The notes under the pieces: model-generated
Database searches by the model: none
Told to the model about the DNA's origin: nothing
Seen by the model: only the letters and a program-made list of their open reading frames with translations
Part shown: piece by piece, positions 8,833 through 19,572 of the stretch
Layout of the letters: the number at the start of each line of letters is the position of its first letter
Position numbering within the stretch: position 1 is the stretch's first letter
Origin: Diphasiastrum complanatum
Taxonomy: Eukaryota > Streptophyta > Lycopodiopsida > Lycopodiales > Lycopodiaceae
Direction: 5' to 3'
NCBI GenBank assembly: GCA_029204225.1
Contig: MU835446.1
Coordinates: 1-39,029 of the forward strand
Length of the DNA stretch: 39,029 bases
Made by a program: the position numbers and the translations under genes

Positions 8833-9775
8833 CCAAATTTTGGCAAGGACCTTCTACACAAAATTATAAGACCTCAGAGAAGTCTGCGAGAGTTCAAAAG
8901 GTGATTTGACTACTCTACAAAGGTTCTACAAGGGTTCAGACTGTCTGCAAGGGTTCAACTCTCACAGGAGGTAATCTCTCACACAACATGTTCCTGTGAT
9001 TGGATTTTCAAGATCAGACCATGTAGGCAGGCTAATTTCACTACTCTGATTCCATTTATGCACCTTGCGAAAGTTGGTAGGATGATCTTGATGTTCTATG
9101 AAGGTTCTGAAGATTCAGCCTCTAGGAACCCTCGCATACACTAAACAATGATGATTCCTCCATCAGGAATTCTTGCAGAGATTTTTATGGATGCATCTAG
9201 GTCAGATCTAGTGACTGTCCAAGTTTCAAGACCTATCTCCCAGGGGATCTCCAAAAATCATGAAAAAAGTACTCTTTTAGAGTGTTTTTTGACAGGATCT
9301 TGAGATTCTCTGATTTTTAACTGGTAATCAGCCTCATCCATGCTTGATCTGACTATTGGTAGTTCTCTAGAAGTTCTGATGGACATCTGGTAACAGATCC
9401 ATCAGTTTTGGGTGAATTTTGTCCTTAGTTTGCCCTAGTTACTGAGATCGAGGTCTCTGATAATTTAGGGGACTTATCGGCATAATTTGATGATCTGCTT
9501 CCTTCTTGATCCCATTTGGATCCTGATAAATTTCTCTTGAATCCTGATGGATTCTCCCGATCTTGCCAGATCTGGCTGAATCTTGATGGATCTTTGGCTT
9601 GATCTTCCTAGATCTAGTGTTGATGGCCTAGCAGAATAGCTTTTTGTAACGTGCCACCACCAATCTGATTCTATCTCACTGCGGTGGCCAGTACTTGTGC
9701 AATCGGCTACCGTTGATGGGTGTATCGAACGGTGTCCCATCTAGCTTCTCTAAATTCACGGCTCTATGAGAAGAT
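8833..9775. other. Non-coding stretch rich in GATC/TTGATGGATC words
   Basis: No gene was seen. From 9480 to 9620 the sequence repeats words built on GATCTTG, GATCC, GATGGATCT and CCAGATCTGG in an irregular order. Around 8890-8960 the phrase CAAAGGTTCTACAAGGGTTCAGACTGTCTGCAAGGGTTC is a short internal duplication. The stretch ends where the truncated copia element begins. Confidence 0.4.
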
Positions 9776-10757
9776 CATTATCTTAGTTTTATATGTTGAT
9801 GACATTATACTCACATGAAATGATCTAGATGACATCAAAAATGTAAAAATTTCCTTGTCTAGTGGATTTAGGATGGTAGATCTAGGACTTCTTAAAGTTA
9901 TACTTGGAATAGAAGTCACTAGAAGTAATGATTTTACTTTCATATGTCAATCTAAGTATGCTAGATCGATCTTAGCAAAATTTGGCATGATTGATTGTAA
10001 AGGAGTTGAAACTCCCATGGAACTAAGTGTAAAAGTTTCTAAGGAAAGTGATGAAGCATCCTTTTGAAGACATCACTACCTATAGAATGATTATTGGCTC
10101 CTTGATATACTTAACCATCACTAGACGAGATCTTAGTTTTTGTGTTGGCAAATTGAGTCAATACATGCAAAGTCCATTAATATGTCATTGGAAAGGAGCA
10201 AAAAGGGTGTTAAGGTACATCTCGGCTACAAAAGACTTTGGCATAGTTTATGAAAGGACTAATATTTGTTTAAGAGCATATTAGGACTCAAGTTTTGCAG
10301 GTGACAAGATGGATAGAAGATCCATAAGTGCATTTGCTACATTTTATGTGGAGGAGCTATATCTTGGCTTTCCAAAAAGCAAGATACCATCTCTCTTTCA
10401 TCAAAAGAATCCGAATATAAAGCTATGACAACAACAACAAAGGAGGTTCTTTGGCTTAAAAGTTTTGGAAGAGCTACATGTGATCAAGTATGAAGACATT
10501 ACATGCATCTATTGTGACAATCAAGTAGCTCAACAACCTGCAAACAGTCCAGTCTTCCCTGCTCAAACAAAGCACATTGAAATTTCACATCATTTCGTGA
10601 GGGAGAAAGTGCAAGCAAAGGAGATCAAGCTTATTCATGTTTCATCATCATATTGCATTGTTGATATACTCACCAAGTCATTGCCCAAAGATCCATTTGT
10701 AAAATTAAGATTGGCTCTTGGAGTTATAGATAGATCTATGCTAGATTTACCAAGCTA
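9776..10757 (+). pseudogene. Copia element D: RT C-terminal part and RNase H (5'-truncated)
   Basis: The text starts at LYVDDIILT, the RT active-site box (YVDD, with a stop just after it). It continues with GFRMVDLGLLKVILGIEVTR, GSLIYLTITRRDLSFCVGKL and KRVLRYISATKDFG, then the RNase H region with SSFAGDKMDRRSIS, YCDNQVA, KHIEISHHFVRE and VDILTKSLPKDPF. The frame changes at about 10063, and there are stops at 10282 and 10426, with further decay at 10340-10470. Everything upstream of YVDD (gag, protease, integrase, most of RT) is absent. The wording is very close to element C, so both belong to one copia lineage. Confidence 0.85.
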
Positions 10758-10760
10758 GAT

Positions 10761-11529
10761 TTTTGAGGAGTGTGAAAATGCAAAAATTAAGCTTGGTGAA
10801 GGCCAAAATCATGTATTAGGATAAACACACATGTGTGGAGCCTGTTCCCACATGTGAAATTAGTGTACCTGTCATGTACCATAATGATATATGTTGTACA
10901 CATGATTCAATTCAAGTTCTAGTGGCTAAAATGGCCAAAAACTAGTTTTCTAGATATATGACACATGGCATCAATCTATTGATTGCATGAGCCAAATACT
11001 TTGAGCAGGTGTCACATCCCATGTGTAGAGGACAGCTCACATGTGTGGAAAAAACTGAAGTAGGCGAGTTTTTGCTTCTAGAGAATTTCTATGAAGATCT
11101 CCATATAGTAGGAAATTGGACCAAAAATGCCCAAAATAGAAAGTTTGATCCAAGTGTCAACATTGCATGATGATGACAAAGCATCCTCACAAGTGTGAGA
11201 TCTGATGCATGATCAGTACCTCGAGCTCCAAAAGGTGTATATATAGAGGAATATTTGGCCACAATCAACATGAAACATCAATTTTGATTTTGGAAGCAAT
11301 TTCGTGTAATTCTCTCTATTTGTCTACATTAGGTTTGATTGTTTTGAGGTTCTATCATAGTGTACTTGATTTTTAGGTTGGAGTCCATACTCTGACAGGG
11401 TTTAACGCGTGTGAAACCAGCAAGTACATTTACCTTCATTAGTGATTGTTTTTGTTAGGATTTTATGTCTAGAATTGATCTAGATTGATCTTAATCTTAT
11501 GTAGATTGATAGGTTAAGTAATTCTAACA
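10761..11529 (+). mobile_element. 3' LTR of copia element D with polypurine tract
   Basis: A polypurine tract (TTTTGAGGAG, 10761-10770) sits just after the stop of the RNase H frame and leads into TGTGAAAATGCAAAAA at 10771, a typical 5'-TG LTR start. The end is taken as ATTCTAACA at 11529, but there is no second copy in the window to confirm it. A TATA-like TATATATAGAGG lies at about 11228. Three CACATGTG palindromes lie at 10828-10835, 10849-10856 and 11038-11045. The Ty3/gypsy fragment begins within 40 bases of the end. Confidence 0.65.
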
Positions 11530-11559
11530 TCCAATCCCTCTTGAGGATCAGATTCGGAT

Positions 11560-12290
11560 CCACTCTTGGTCCATATTTGTACTTTTCCACAGAATCAACC
11601 TTTACAGCCTGCTCTCTATTTTCAAAGTGCAGTCCTCAACCATGGTAACACACGGTACGTAGTTGGAGATTCTGGTATATCCATGACTACAAAAGTGATC
11701 ACGAACTGCATGCCTGCTATTTTTATAGAGATATTGTCAACTACACCTTTTGGTTTCACATAGGATTGATCCGCCAGCTTGATGGCGAATCTTGCTAGCT
11801 TCAACCCTTGTAGACCCCACTTTTCATACAAAGTAGTGGAGATCAAATTGACACCTGATCCTCCATCTACTACTGTCGCCTCATCCTCGTATCTCTTGTG
11901 TTTGATTGGCAAAGTGATGTTGTGTTCCTCACTTTCCCATATTTTTCCGATGAGGAGGACGTTACTTGTTTCTTCATAGCCCGTACAATATATGGGCTTA
12001 GGCACTGCTGGCTCCTCATCCGCTTTGGCCCATTTAGCTAGAAGGCTTTTCGCTTGTGGTGCAATCCACAATAGTTCTCCGAGTGGTAAACTAACATGGC
12101 TTGCCAGTAAAAGTGTGAGCCTTTCTATGTGTAGTTCCTCGGGCTCCACCATGTAAAAAGGTGGTTCATTTTGGTGCAACCGATCATTCTGATCAGTGCG
12201 CAATGGTGAGCCTACTTGCGATTTCCGTTCGTCGCCAACTGGAGGTTCCGTGGGATTGTCCCTTTCCTGCTCTTTTTCCTCCGCTTGTGC
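11560..12290 (-). pseudogene. Ty3/gypsy protease region
   Basis: The frame from 12203 to 11622 encodes the aspartic protease of a Ty3/gypsy polyprotein. It has a linker with PPFYMVEPEELH, then VVDGGSGVNLIS (the active-site box in its DGGS form), LYEKWGL, KLADQSYVKPKGV, and MQFVITFVVMDIP leading to PWLRTA. The order matches known retroviral-type proteases of plant gypsy elements, in which DGGS variants occur, for example in Tat-related lineages. Upstream, the frame continues through an E/K/Q-rich linker (12300-12210) towards gag. The family usually continues into reverse transcriptase, but here the coding text fades at about 11600 and no RT follows, so the element is cut in half. Confidence 0.8.
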
Positions 12291-12299
12291 CTTCTGTAC

Positions 12300-13570
12300 C
12301 TAGTGTCATATTTTTTGGTACTGTCTTCTTTCTTTTCTCACATTCGGATATGGCGCTGAAGTTGAGGGTTGGTCGTCAGTGACTGAGGGTGGTGGTGAGG
12401 GAGCCACTTCCTTCTTCTTTTGTGTTTGCATGACGGCTAACACAGGAGCATGAAATTGTTGTCTTTCCGATGACATCCCCGCTGGAACTGCTGGCTGTTG
12501 TATCACAATGAAGTTGAGAGGTGCATTGGTTACAGGTATCAATGGACAATTCTTGTAACAGTGTCCATAACTGCATTCTCGGTAGAAGGATGCATATTGT
12601 CTCTTGTAGAGACATTCCACAATTTTGTGTCCTTTGCCACATCCGTAGCAGTCATAGTTCCTCCCGCCTTGACGCTGATTTTGAGTTGCATAGGCTGCAA
12701 CATATTCATTTATGACAGGATCCATAAATGGTTCATCTGGTTTGTACCATTGCTACTGCTCAAGTTGAGGTGGTACTTGCATCTCTGGTTCCACTGCTGT
12801 CAGGTTTACATGGGCCACTTGTTGATTGGATGGCCCTAGTGGTGCAGGTAAGGCGATACACTATTGCTGATTCAGTGCGCCGTACCTCGGTGCCATATTT
12901 GGTGCCCCTTCATGATATGGATAAGAAGTCTAATAAGGACTTCTCTTTTGTTGAGCAATCCGGGGGTTAAACGGGCAAAATGCCATATCATGTGATGTTG
13001 CATTGCACAGATGGCAAAATCTATGTGTCAGTCCAGATTTTGCTTTAGGAATGGACACTCGTTCGCTGTATGGTTTTAGGGTTTAGGGTGAACAACATAC
13101 ATTCTTCGTAGTGGGTTTGGTTTCGATTGATGTGGCGTTGCTACTATAGCTCCATGTAAGGCTTTTAGTTTCTGATCAAACTGCGCTATAACTTATTCCA
13201 TCTGATGTTTGTGTAATTTTGTCATTTGATCCAACAACAGTTCTGTGGATAAAGTGGATGCGTCTGATGATGACGATACTAACGAGGGAGTAGAATTGTG
13301 GGTGGATGGATATTCATCGTCAGATCCCTCGTCCTCTTCCCTGATGGCATCTTCCATAGCTTCTTGCAGAGTAGAGTACTGCTCTGATCATTTCAGTTCT
13401 CTTTTGATGCTCTGTGGTAGTCCGGCTAGGAACCACATGATCACCGCATGATCGGGAGTTAGGGCTACACTGCACTCAGATCGTAGATGTTTGACCCGTT
13501 CAATATAGTCCCAAATCCTTTCTTGCAGAGTAGAGTACTGCTCCCATCATTTCAGTTCTCTTCTGATGCT
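12300..13570 (-). pseudogene. Ty3/gypsy gag with zinc knuckles (broken)
   Basis: Reading leftwards, a capsid-like segment holds HLRSECSVALTPDHAVIMWF and LAGLPQSIKRELK (about 13490-13390), followed by a D/E/S-rich linker and HKHQME. Then comes a CX2CX4HX4C knuckle, CHLCNATSHDMAFC, near 13015-12975. More linker with many Q, P and M follows. A second cysteine cluster (YDCYGCGKGHKIVEC, then YRECSYGHCYKNC) lies at about 12655-12545. The second cluster is decayed, lacking one spacing residue and one cysteine. Several stops interrupt the frame (for example near 13390, 13190 and 12860). Gag would package the element's RNA in cytoplasmic particles. Confidence 0.75.
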
Positions 13571-13577
13571 CTGTGAA
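13362..13577. repeat. Direct duplication inside gypsy gag
   Basis: A block of about 55 bases (TCTTGCAGAGTAGAGTACTG through TCAGTTCTCTT and GATGCTCTGTG) occurs at about 13362-13416 and again at about 13521-13575. The copies differ at a few bases. The second copy sits where gag should begin. The duplication, or an unequal exchange, probably destroyed the gag start. Confidence 0.75.
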
Positions 13578-13696
13578 CAGTCCAAACACAAAAAAAATAC
13601 TGAAACTGTCTCTAAACTCCCAAAAACCTACCTAAAATCACTCTAAAAAACAAGAAAATAGCTAAAATGCAACTACACTAGTTAGTGGAAACCTAT

Positions 13697-13713
13697 CCCC
13701 AGCAACGACGCCA
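13697..13713 (-). promoter_or_regulatory. Primer-binding site of the Ty3/gypsy element
   Basis: The minus strand reads TGGCGTCGTTGCTGGGG. This matches, with two transitions, the TGGCGCCGTTGCCGGGG site commonly seen in plant Ty3/gypsy elements and attributed to tRNA-Asp. It lies one base after the LTR end TACA, as expected. Confidence 0.8.
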
Positions 13714-13714
13714 C

Positions 13715-14540
13715 TGTAGGGTCTTTGATTTGAAGTTGTAATAGCCCTCCCGCCTGTCAACAAGGGTTAGTTCACTGGATAGGCACCTAACTATGCATAG
13801 GTGCTACTTTTAGTTAGTTCCTTACTTTTTATCTAACTCTACCTCCACTAACACTATCGTACACTAACTCTACTCCCCTAACTAATTTCATCATGATTGT
13901 TGGTGAAAGGGAAGGACATAATAGAAGAGAAAGAAGAAGGAGAAGAGAGAAAGAGAGAGAGAGAGATAGAGTTGAGGGGGAGGTTAGCTCAAAAGCTCAA
14001 GATGCATGCTAATAGAGAAACCATAAATATTAAAACAAGAACATAGAAATGGAAACAATTGTAAACACACAACAAAAAGCATTACCATGAGTGCTTATCA
14101 AATGAGGATGCTTGGCTCTCCAAATTGGTAGAGTTTCCTCCTCCTCATTAAGCATGGAAATAGAGTACAAATGATACCTTTTTATAAAGTGGGGAAGGCC
14201 TTTGCCCCAAAATCCTATTGGCTAATATTTGCATTGATCCTCTCCATTCATCTTGGACGCAACTTGATCCAAGAGTCCACAAAAAGTACATTGAAATTCA
14301 CAAGATTCATGTGAGCCCCAAATTGGACCCAACTCTAAAAAAAGTAATCTCTAAGTTTAAAATTGACTTTGGGCCTCAAGTTTTAGTTTACTTACAAAGG
14401 TCCCAAGCCTATATTTTAATTACAACTTAGCTTGCCTGCTCATTGGGCCATGGGCTTATGCGCACAGGATGCCATGCCCTCGTAACACATTTTATTGGTC
14501 GATTTTATTTATTTAGAATTCGTCGGGAATACCCCCAACA
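13715..14540 (-). mobile_element. 5' LTR of the Ty3/gypsy element
   Basis: On the minus strand this runs from TGTTGGGGGTATTCCCGACG at 14540 to CCCTACA at 13715, giving TG...CA ends, and is followed one base later by the primer site. It is about 826 bases long. A GA-rich tract (13925-13978) and a TATAAAAAGG box (14178-14187) lie inside. The 3' LTR is not in the window, so no target duplication can be checked. Confidence 0.8.
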
Positions 14541-15595
14541 GTACATATTATTGGAATGATGGTAATCAAGTTTGATGAGTGTTTTTTGCTTCCAACACAT
14601 TCTTTTTTTCTGTGTTCTCTCTCTACTTGAGTGTATGTGCTCTATTTTCTCTCTCTACCCAAGAGAAACCTGTTTTGGGACTTAGTTTTTCATCAAATAA
14701 CTTCTCATTATGTGAATGATAGCTTTTGATAGCTCTTTGGTGGGTAAATGCATGCTTGTGTGCTCTTGCCTTGCAGATTGCCTTGTGTGCTCTTGCCTTG
14801 AAGATTGTCTAGATAGATTGGTAGCTACAATCAAGAGATGGTTTCATGTTCAATTACACTCCTTAAAAGATCAATCATACACTTTTGGTTGTCCTCACAC
14901 ATGTGAAAAGTACACAAGGTCAAATGCAATGTGGTAGCCTAGTCGTTAAAAATGTCCACAAAATCAATAAATTAAGTAGTATAAAGGGTTTAATCATTTT
15001 CCAAAAGAGAGAATAATCTCTTATTTTGTATGATAAGTGTGTGTGTAAGTGGTGAATAGATTGTGATGTGTAATATTCACAATGAATACTACAACGACAT
15101 ATCTGGTTATCCAAAGATATTTGAGTAAATTGGCATCCAGAAACACCAATGGGAAAATGATTTGGTCAAGGTCTGTGATTGTAAATGTTATTTTATCTTT
15201 CAGGCTCTTGAACAACCATAAGCAATCAAATCAGGTAGCAACTAGCAAATAGATTCATCAAACAAAATCAAATTGGCTAATGATTCCTCTTAATCGAACA
15301 CAGTGAATTAGTTCTTTATCGCAGAAAGCAAACAAAACAGAACATCAAACTAAGTCATTATCTGAAGACATAGTTCATTCAGAATTGGAAGAAGTTCTAC
15401 TTATAGTTATGCTTATCAGCTTCGGATAATTCCTTGCACACATTAGTTAGAATTGTCGCTCTCTGGTGATGCCTGAAAATTCGAGTTAGAGTGGTCTAAA
15501 ATTCAGTAAGAAATGGAAAGAATGTGTGACGCAGACAGACACATATCACAAACAGTTACAAATCATATAGAGTGTATTTGCTCAATTGATAAGAA
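14541..15595. other. Intergenic stretch, no gene recognised
   Basis: AT-rich sequence with one short tandem repeat: GTGTGCTCTTGCCTTGCAGATT and GTGTGCTCTTGCCTTGAAGATT, in two copies of about 26 bases at 14757-14806. Short CT-rich tracts lie at 14605-14665. The right part is the target into which copia element C inserted. No domain was recognised. Confidence 0.5.
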
Positions 15596-15600
15596 GTAAT

Positions 15601-16244
15601 TGTGAAGGATTTCATATCATTATGATCCAATCCACTTGAATAATCTTTGGTTAGAAAGAGAAATACACTGCCAATCTCACCAATGTAGAAAAATCAGCAT
15701 CTCCGAACAAAATGAGATGCAAACACTAATACTTAATCAAACTTGAATGAAATGATAAAGTATTGTTGCTGTCCATACAAAATTAGCAAGCTACTGTATT
15801 TCACATGTGTGGATCCGAAAATAACAATAAATGATCATTCTACACATAGAATTGCAAGCAATCACCAAGATAGTGCACCAATGGATAGTAGAACCCAAGA
15901 GAACCACATATAAGCATGAAATGAGATAGAGAAGAGAGCAGATGGCTCTCTCCATGAGTTACATCCTTTTATAACAGGTCCAAACCCTATTTGGCCACTT
16001 GGCTTTCCCTCCAAAATGCAAATCCTACTATTTTTGGGTCTAGATTCAATGTACCCAACTATTCAAATCTGAATCTACTCAAAATCGCATTCTAACTTTC
16101 CCACACTTTAAAAAAGTGTTCATTCGAATGACATTTAGACTAATGAACTTTGAAAATTCAATCTCTAAGTCTAAAACAATTTGGTCTCAATATGCCAAAT
16201 ATGGAAATATAGAAAATATGATGAAACTAGTTGAATCTTTCACA
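15601..16244 (-). repeat. 3' LTR of copia element C
   Basis: It is bounded on the minus strand by TGTGAAAGATTC at 16244 and GAAATCCTTCACA at 15601, with TG...CA ends. A polypurine tract (GTTGAAGAGGGAG on the minus strand, 16245-16257) lies directly beside it. A TATAAAAGG-type box is at 15964-15973 and a CACATGTG palindrome at 15802-15809. Confidence 0.92.
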
Positions 16245-16257
16245 CTCCCTCTTCAAC

Positions 16258-16791
16258 TAGTTTTAGCATAGACTTTGATAGCACTCCAAGTGAAGTCCTA
16301 TGCTTCATGAAAAAGTCCTTTCCCAATGCTTTGGTGAAGATATCAGCTACTCATTCCCTTGAAGACACGTGTTGAAGCTCCACCTCCTTTGCAATGACTT
16401 GCTCCCTCACAAAGTGATATTGTATCTCAATATGCTTGCTCCTAGCATGAAAGATAGGATTGGATGCCAATCTTTAGGCTTATTGATTGTCACAAAAGAT
16501 GATTGGGCTCTTTGAAAAATCCAGCAAGTGAAGATCCTTGATCATCCTCTTGATCCATACCATCTACTTTGTGCAATGTGTAAGAGCTTTGTACTCGGCC
16601 TCACTAGATGACAATGAGATAGTGGCTTGTTTCTTTGACATCCATGATATAGCTCCATCACCTATGAATATAGAATGATCACTGATGGATTTCCTATCCA
16701 TTACATCTCCAGCATAGTCCAAATCTAAAAATCCAAAAAGATTAGGTGATGATCCCTCATACAATATGCCAAAATCTCGAGTTCCAATGAT
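16258..16791 (-). pseudogene. Copia element C RNase H domain
   Basis: This continues the RT frame after a stop at the expected RVLRY position. Visible are FLDLDYAGDVMDRKSIS, AISWMSKKQATISLSSSEAE (the conserved copia SLSSSEAEY block), CDNQ, HARSKHIEIQYHFVREQVI and VADIFTKALGKDFF. These are the usual copia RNase H landmarks that end just before the polypurine tract. In-frame stops occur after CTK, around CDNQ, and before VADIF. RNase H would remove the RNA strand during reverse transcription. Confidence 0.85.
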
Positions 16792-17664
16792 TTACCTCAA
16801 AACTCGCTTTCCTAGCTTCCAATGCTCCTCACTAGGATGTTGCATGAATTGACTCAATTTTCCAACACAATAGCTTAGATTTGGTCTAGTAATGGTTAGA
16901 TAGATGAGTGAACCAACTAGCTTTCTATAGAGAGTAATGTCCTCGAAGGATCTTTCATTACCTCTTATAGTTAGCTTTACATGAGACTCCATAGGTGTAT
17001 CAATAGCTTTTGCATCTACCATACGAAATCTTTCTAGAATAGAATTAACATACTTCTCTTGACAAATAAAAGTAGATTGAGAAGATCTAATGACTTCTAT
17101 TCCCAAAATGTAATACAAATTACCAAGATCATGCACCTCAAACTCCTTCTCAAGAGCATTCTTGATATCCTCCACATCTTGATTGTCTCTACCACTCAAG
17201 ATGATATCATCCACATAGATTAGCAAGATGGTAACATCATTTCCAGCAAACCTATAATAAAGTGAATGATCATACTCACTCATAACAAAGCCTTGAGAGA
17301 GTAAAAATGTGTTAAACTTAGCATATCAACTCCTTGGTGTTTGCTTAAGGCCATACAAACTCTTTTGTAGAAGACACACATGATTTGGCTTTGTTGATGA
17401 AATGTAGCTCTCAGGTTGCTCCATGTACACTTCCTCCTCAAAATCACCATTCAAGAATGCATTTGAAATGCCCACTTTCCATAGATCCCATCCATAAAGT
17501 GTAGCAAGTGAAATGATGACTCGAATGTTTACCATCTTTGCCACGGGTGCAAAGGTCTCATCATAGTCAATCTTGTGTTGTTGAGCATATCCTTTTGCCA
17601 CTAACCTTGCCTTGTACTTGTTGATAGATCCATCTTGTTTTGTCTTTGCCTTGAAAATCCATTT
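16792..17664 (-). pseudogene. Copia element C reverse transcriptase
   Basis: From right to left it reads KWIFKAKTKQDGSINKYKAR, ARLVAKGYAQQHKIDYDETF (the conserved DYxETFAPV block), SNAFLNGDFEEEVYMEQPE, and SLYGLKQTPRS. A stop sits where the family has W, followed by LLIYVDDIILSG (YVDD at 17206-17217) and GSLIYLTITRPNLSYCVGKL. All parts share one frame. The visible stops, at 17323-17325 and 17662-17664, are single-base changes, since the surrounding text fits the family without a shift. The YVDD metal-binding residues are intact. Confidence 0.88.
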
Positions 17665-18330
17665 TCATCCAATAACTTTCTTGTCCTTAGGCAACTCCAC
17701 CAATCTCCATGTTCCATTCTTCATAAGAGCTTGATACTCAAGACCCATTGCCTGGATCCACTCCTCTTCTTTCCTTGCTTGATCTACACTTGTAGGCTCA
17801 TCCAAAGAGGTTAAGAAAGCAACATAATTTCTAGAAACTACTCTCTTACCCTTTTGATCATATGTGAGCCTTGAAGGTACTTGTCTTTCTCTTGATGTTC
17901 TCCTTGGCTTTTGACTTGATGAAGGCCCATCATCATCACCATCCAAAGTAGGATCCTTCTCATCAACATCAAGAATGTTAGATCCATCCACACTACCATC
18001 AATCATGCTTGAAGACACTTTTGGGATGTTCTTCTCATAAAAAATGACATCTCTACCAACAAGCACCTTGTTAGTAGAAGGAATGTAAACCTTGTAGGCT
18101 TTACTCACCTCACTATATCCAACAAAAATACCTCTTCTTGAAGATGGATCCTCCTTGGTCCTATCATCAAGATTAATGTTGACATAGCATGTGCATCCAA
18201 AGGTTCTTAGAAAGTTGACACTCGGCCTCCTCTTGAATAGCATCTCAAAAGGTGTCCTTCCATCTAAAATAGCACTCGGCCACCTATTGCACAAGTAATT
18301 GGCACACAACAAAGCTTGATCCCAAAATGG
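17665..18330 (-). pseudogene. Copia element C integrase C-terminal region and linker
   Basis: The open frame 18312-17665 begins in the distal integrase: LCANYLCNRWPSAILDGRTP, PFEMLFKRRPSVNFLRTFGC, GIFVGYSEVSKAYKVY and VGRDVIFYE, as in copia polyproteins. It then runs through an acidic linker (KDPTLDGDDDGPSSS) to the start of RT. The integrase catalytic core that should precede it is missing: directly to the right, in another frame, lies the zinc-binding end of integrase. A deletion of several hundred bases at about 18320-18345 is inferred. Confidence 0.85.
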
Positions 18331-18339
18331 TTAGTATAG

Positions 18340-18578
18340 GGTTGTCTATGTGACTTTGACAAAGCACAAGACTCACAAACATGTTTGATGCCACTTAAGG
18401 AACTTGGAAGACCTATCACAATCTTCTTCCTATCCATTACCTTCAATGACTTGAAGTTGAGGTGTCTCATTACCTCTTGAATAGTTATTTGCTCCCTTGA
18501 AACACATCCAACTTGGTTAGCAATAACACAAGCATCTAGTTTGAACAACTTCCCTTGCCTTTTACCTTGATCAAACAA
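18340..18578 (-). pseudogene. Copia element C pre-integrase and integrase zinc-binding region
   Basis: The frame contains MRHLNFKSLKVMDRKK (the family's H...HLN block), IVIGLPSSLSGIKHVCESCA and LSKSHRQPY, the CxxC half of the HHCC zinc-binding site. In the family, the catalytic core with its first Asp follows within about 20 residues of this block. Here it jumps to distal integrase text in another frame, so the core is deleted. Confidence 0.85.
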
Positions 18579-18673
18579 GCATCTCCATCAAAATCCACCT
18601 TGATCAAAATCCATCTAGTTTGAACAACTTCTCTTGATCAAACAAGCATCTCCATCAAAATCCACCTTGAGGC
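18533..18673. repeat. Tandem duplication at the protease/pre-integrase junction of element C
   Basis: The block ATCTAGTTTGAACAACTTC with TTGATCAAACAAGCATCTCC and ATCAAAATCCACCTTGA occurs twice in a row, about 80 bases apart. On the coding strand it repeats the FDGDACLI text. It arose within the element, since only one copy is normal for the family, and it adds stops. Confidence 0.8.
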
Positions 18674-18679
18674 CTTTAC

Positions 18680-19572
18680 TTAGCATTTGGCTCACACTAA
18701 GCAAATTCTTGGTAATAGATGGAATAAACAAGACATCCTCTAAATTAGGATAAGATTACCTTGCTTGTCTCCTTGATATCTCTTCTTCTTGTAGCACTCA
18801 CTTGCAAAGTGTGCTTTGATGCCACAATAGAAGCACTTAAACTTTGATCTATTCTTTCTTTTGCCACTTGAAGAAGAATCCACTTAATCTTGCCCTTTAG
18901 AGCACTTACTTTTGGTTTTGCCCTTGAATTTACCCTTAGTGAACATAGCATCATCTTGAAGTGTCGATGTACGTACTTTTGGTTTTTCCCTTTGTGAACA
19001 TGGTATCCTCTTAAAGTGTCGATGTAGATCCATCTCTTGCTTGAAGCCTATATTCCTCATTGATCAAGATCTCTTGAAGATCCATCAGACTTGGCAAAGT
19101 CTTTTGAATAGCAATACTTTGAACAATGTTAGCATGAGCATCCAACAAGCCATTAAGAATTACTTGAATAAGCTCTCCTTCATTAATGCTTTCATCAATA
19201 CAAGCCAACTCATCATTCAATGCACAAAAGTACTTGGACTTTCTTCATTATTTTGCAAAAAAGAAAAGATTTGCCTTCTAAGAGTCAACACTCTAGAAGT
19301 AGACTTGGATTTATAAAGCTTCTTCAATGAATTCCAAGCTTCCAAAGATGATGTGCACTTACCAACTTCCTTGAGAAGTTCATTGGTAACATTCATCTTT
19401 ATCATGTGTAGAGCCTTCTTTGTTGTGTTGTTGTTCTCTCCTCCAAATCTACAACAATATCCAAAACATCATTCATCTCAAAAAGTGACTCCATCCTCAC
19501 TTTCCACAATGAATAGCTACTTGAGTTAAGCCTATCATTGGCTTCCAACATGACTCCAATTGAGGTTGCCAT
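18680..19572 (-). pseudogene. Copia element C gag with zinc knuckle; protease core missing
   Basis: ATG at 19572 opens MATSIGVMLEANDRLNSSSY. The gag body follows with LLKEVGKCTSSLEAWNSLKK, SRVLTLRRQIFSF, ELIQVILNGLLDAH and LMDLQEILINEE, as in UBN2-type copia gag. Frameshifts lie near 19410 and 19220, and there is a duplication near 18905-19030. The knuckle CFYCGIKAHFASEC (CX2CX4HX4C, 18794-18835) is intact. Directly after it comes DVLFIPSITKNLLSVSQM, the text that normally follows the protease. The protease active-site segment (the DSGA/S block) is absent from between, so about 60-100 codons are inferred to be lost. Confidence 0.85.
18905..19030. repeat. Tandem duplication within element C gag
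   Basis: Two adjacent copies of about 60-65 bases share CTTTTGGTTTTKCCCTT, GTGAACATRG and AGTGTCGATGTA. They lie between the gag body and the knuckle and shift the frame. Confidence 0.7.

Noticed and set aside
9474-9740. 88-residue minus-strand frame
   Set aside because: Formed by the GATC-rich words (repeated RSG/IRIQ-like text); no support as a gene.
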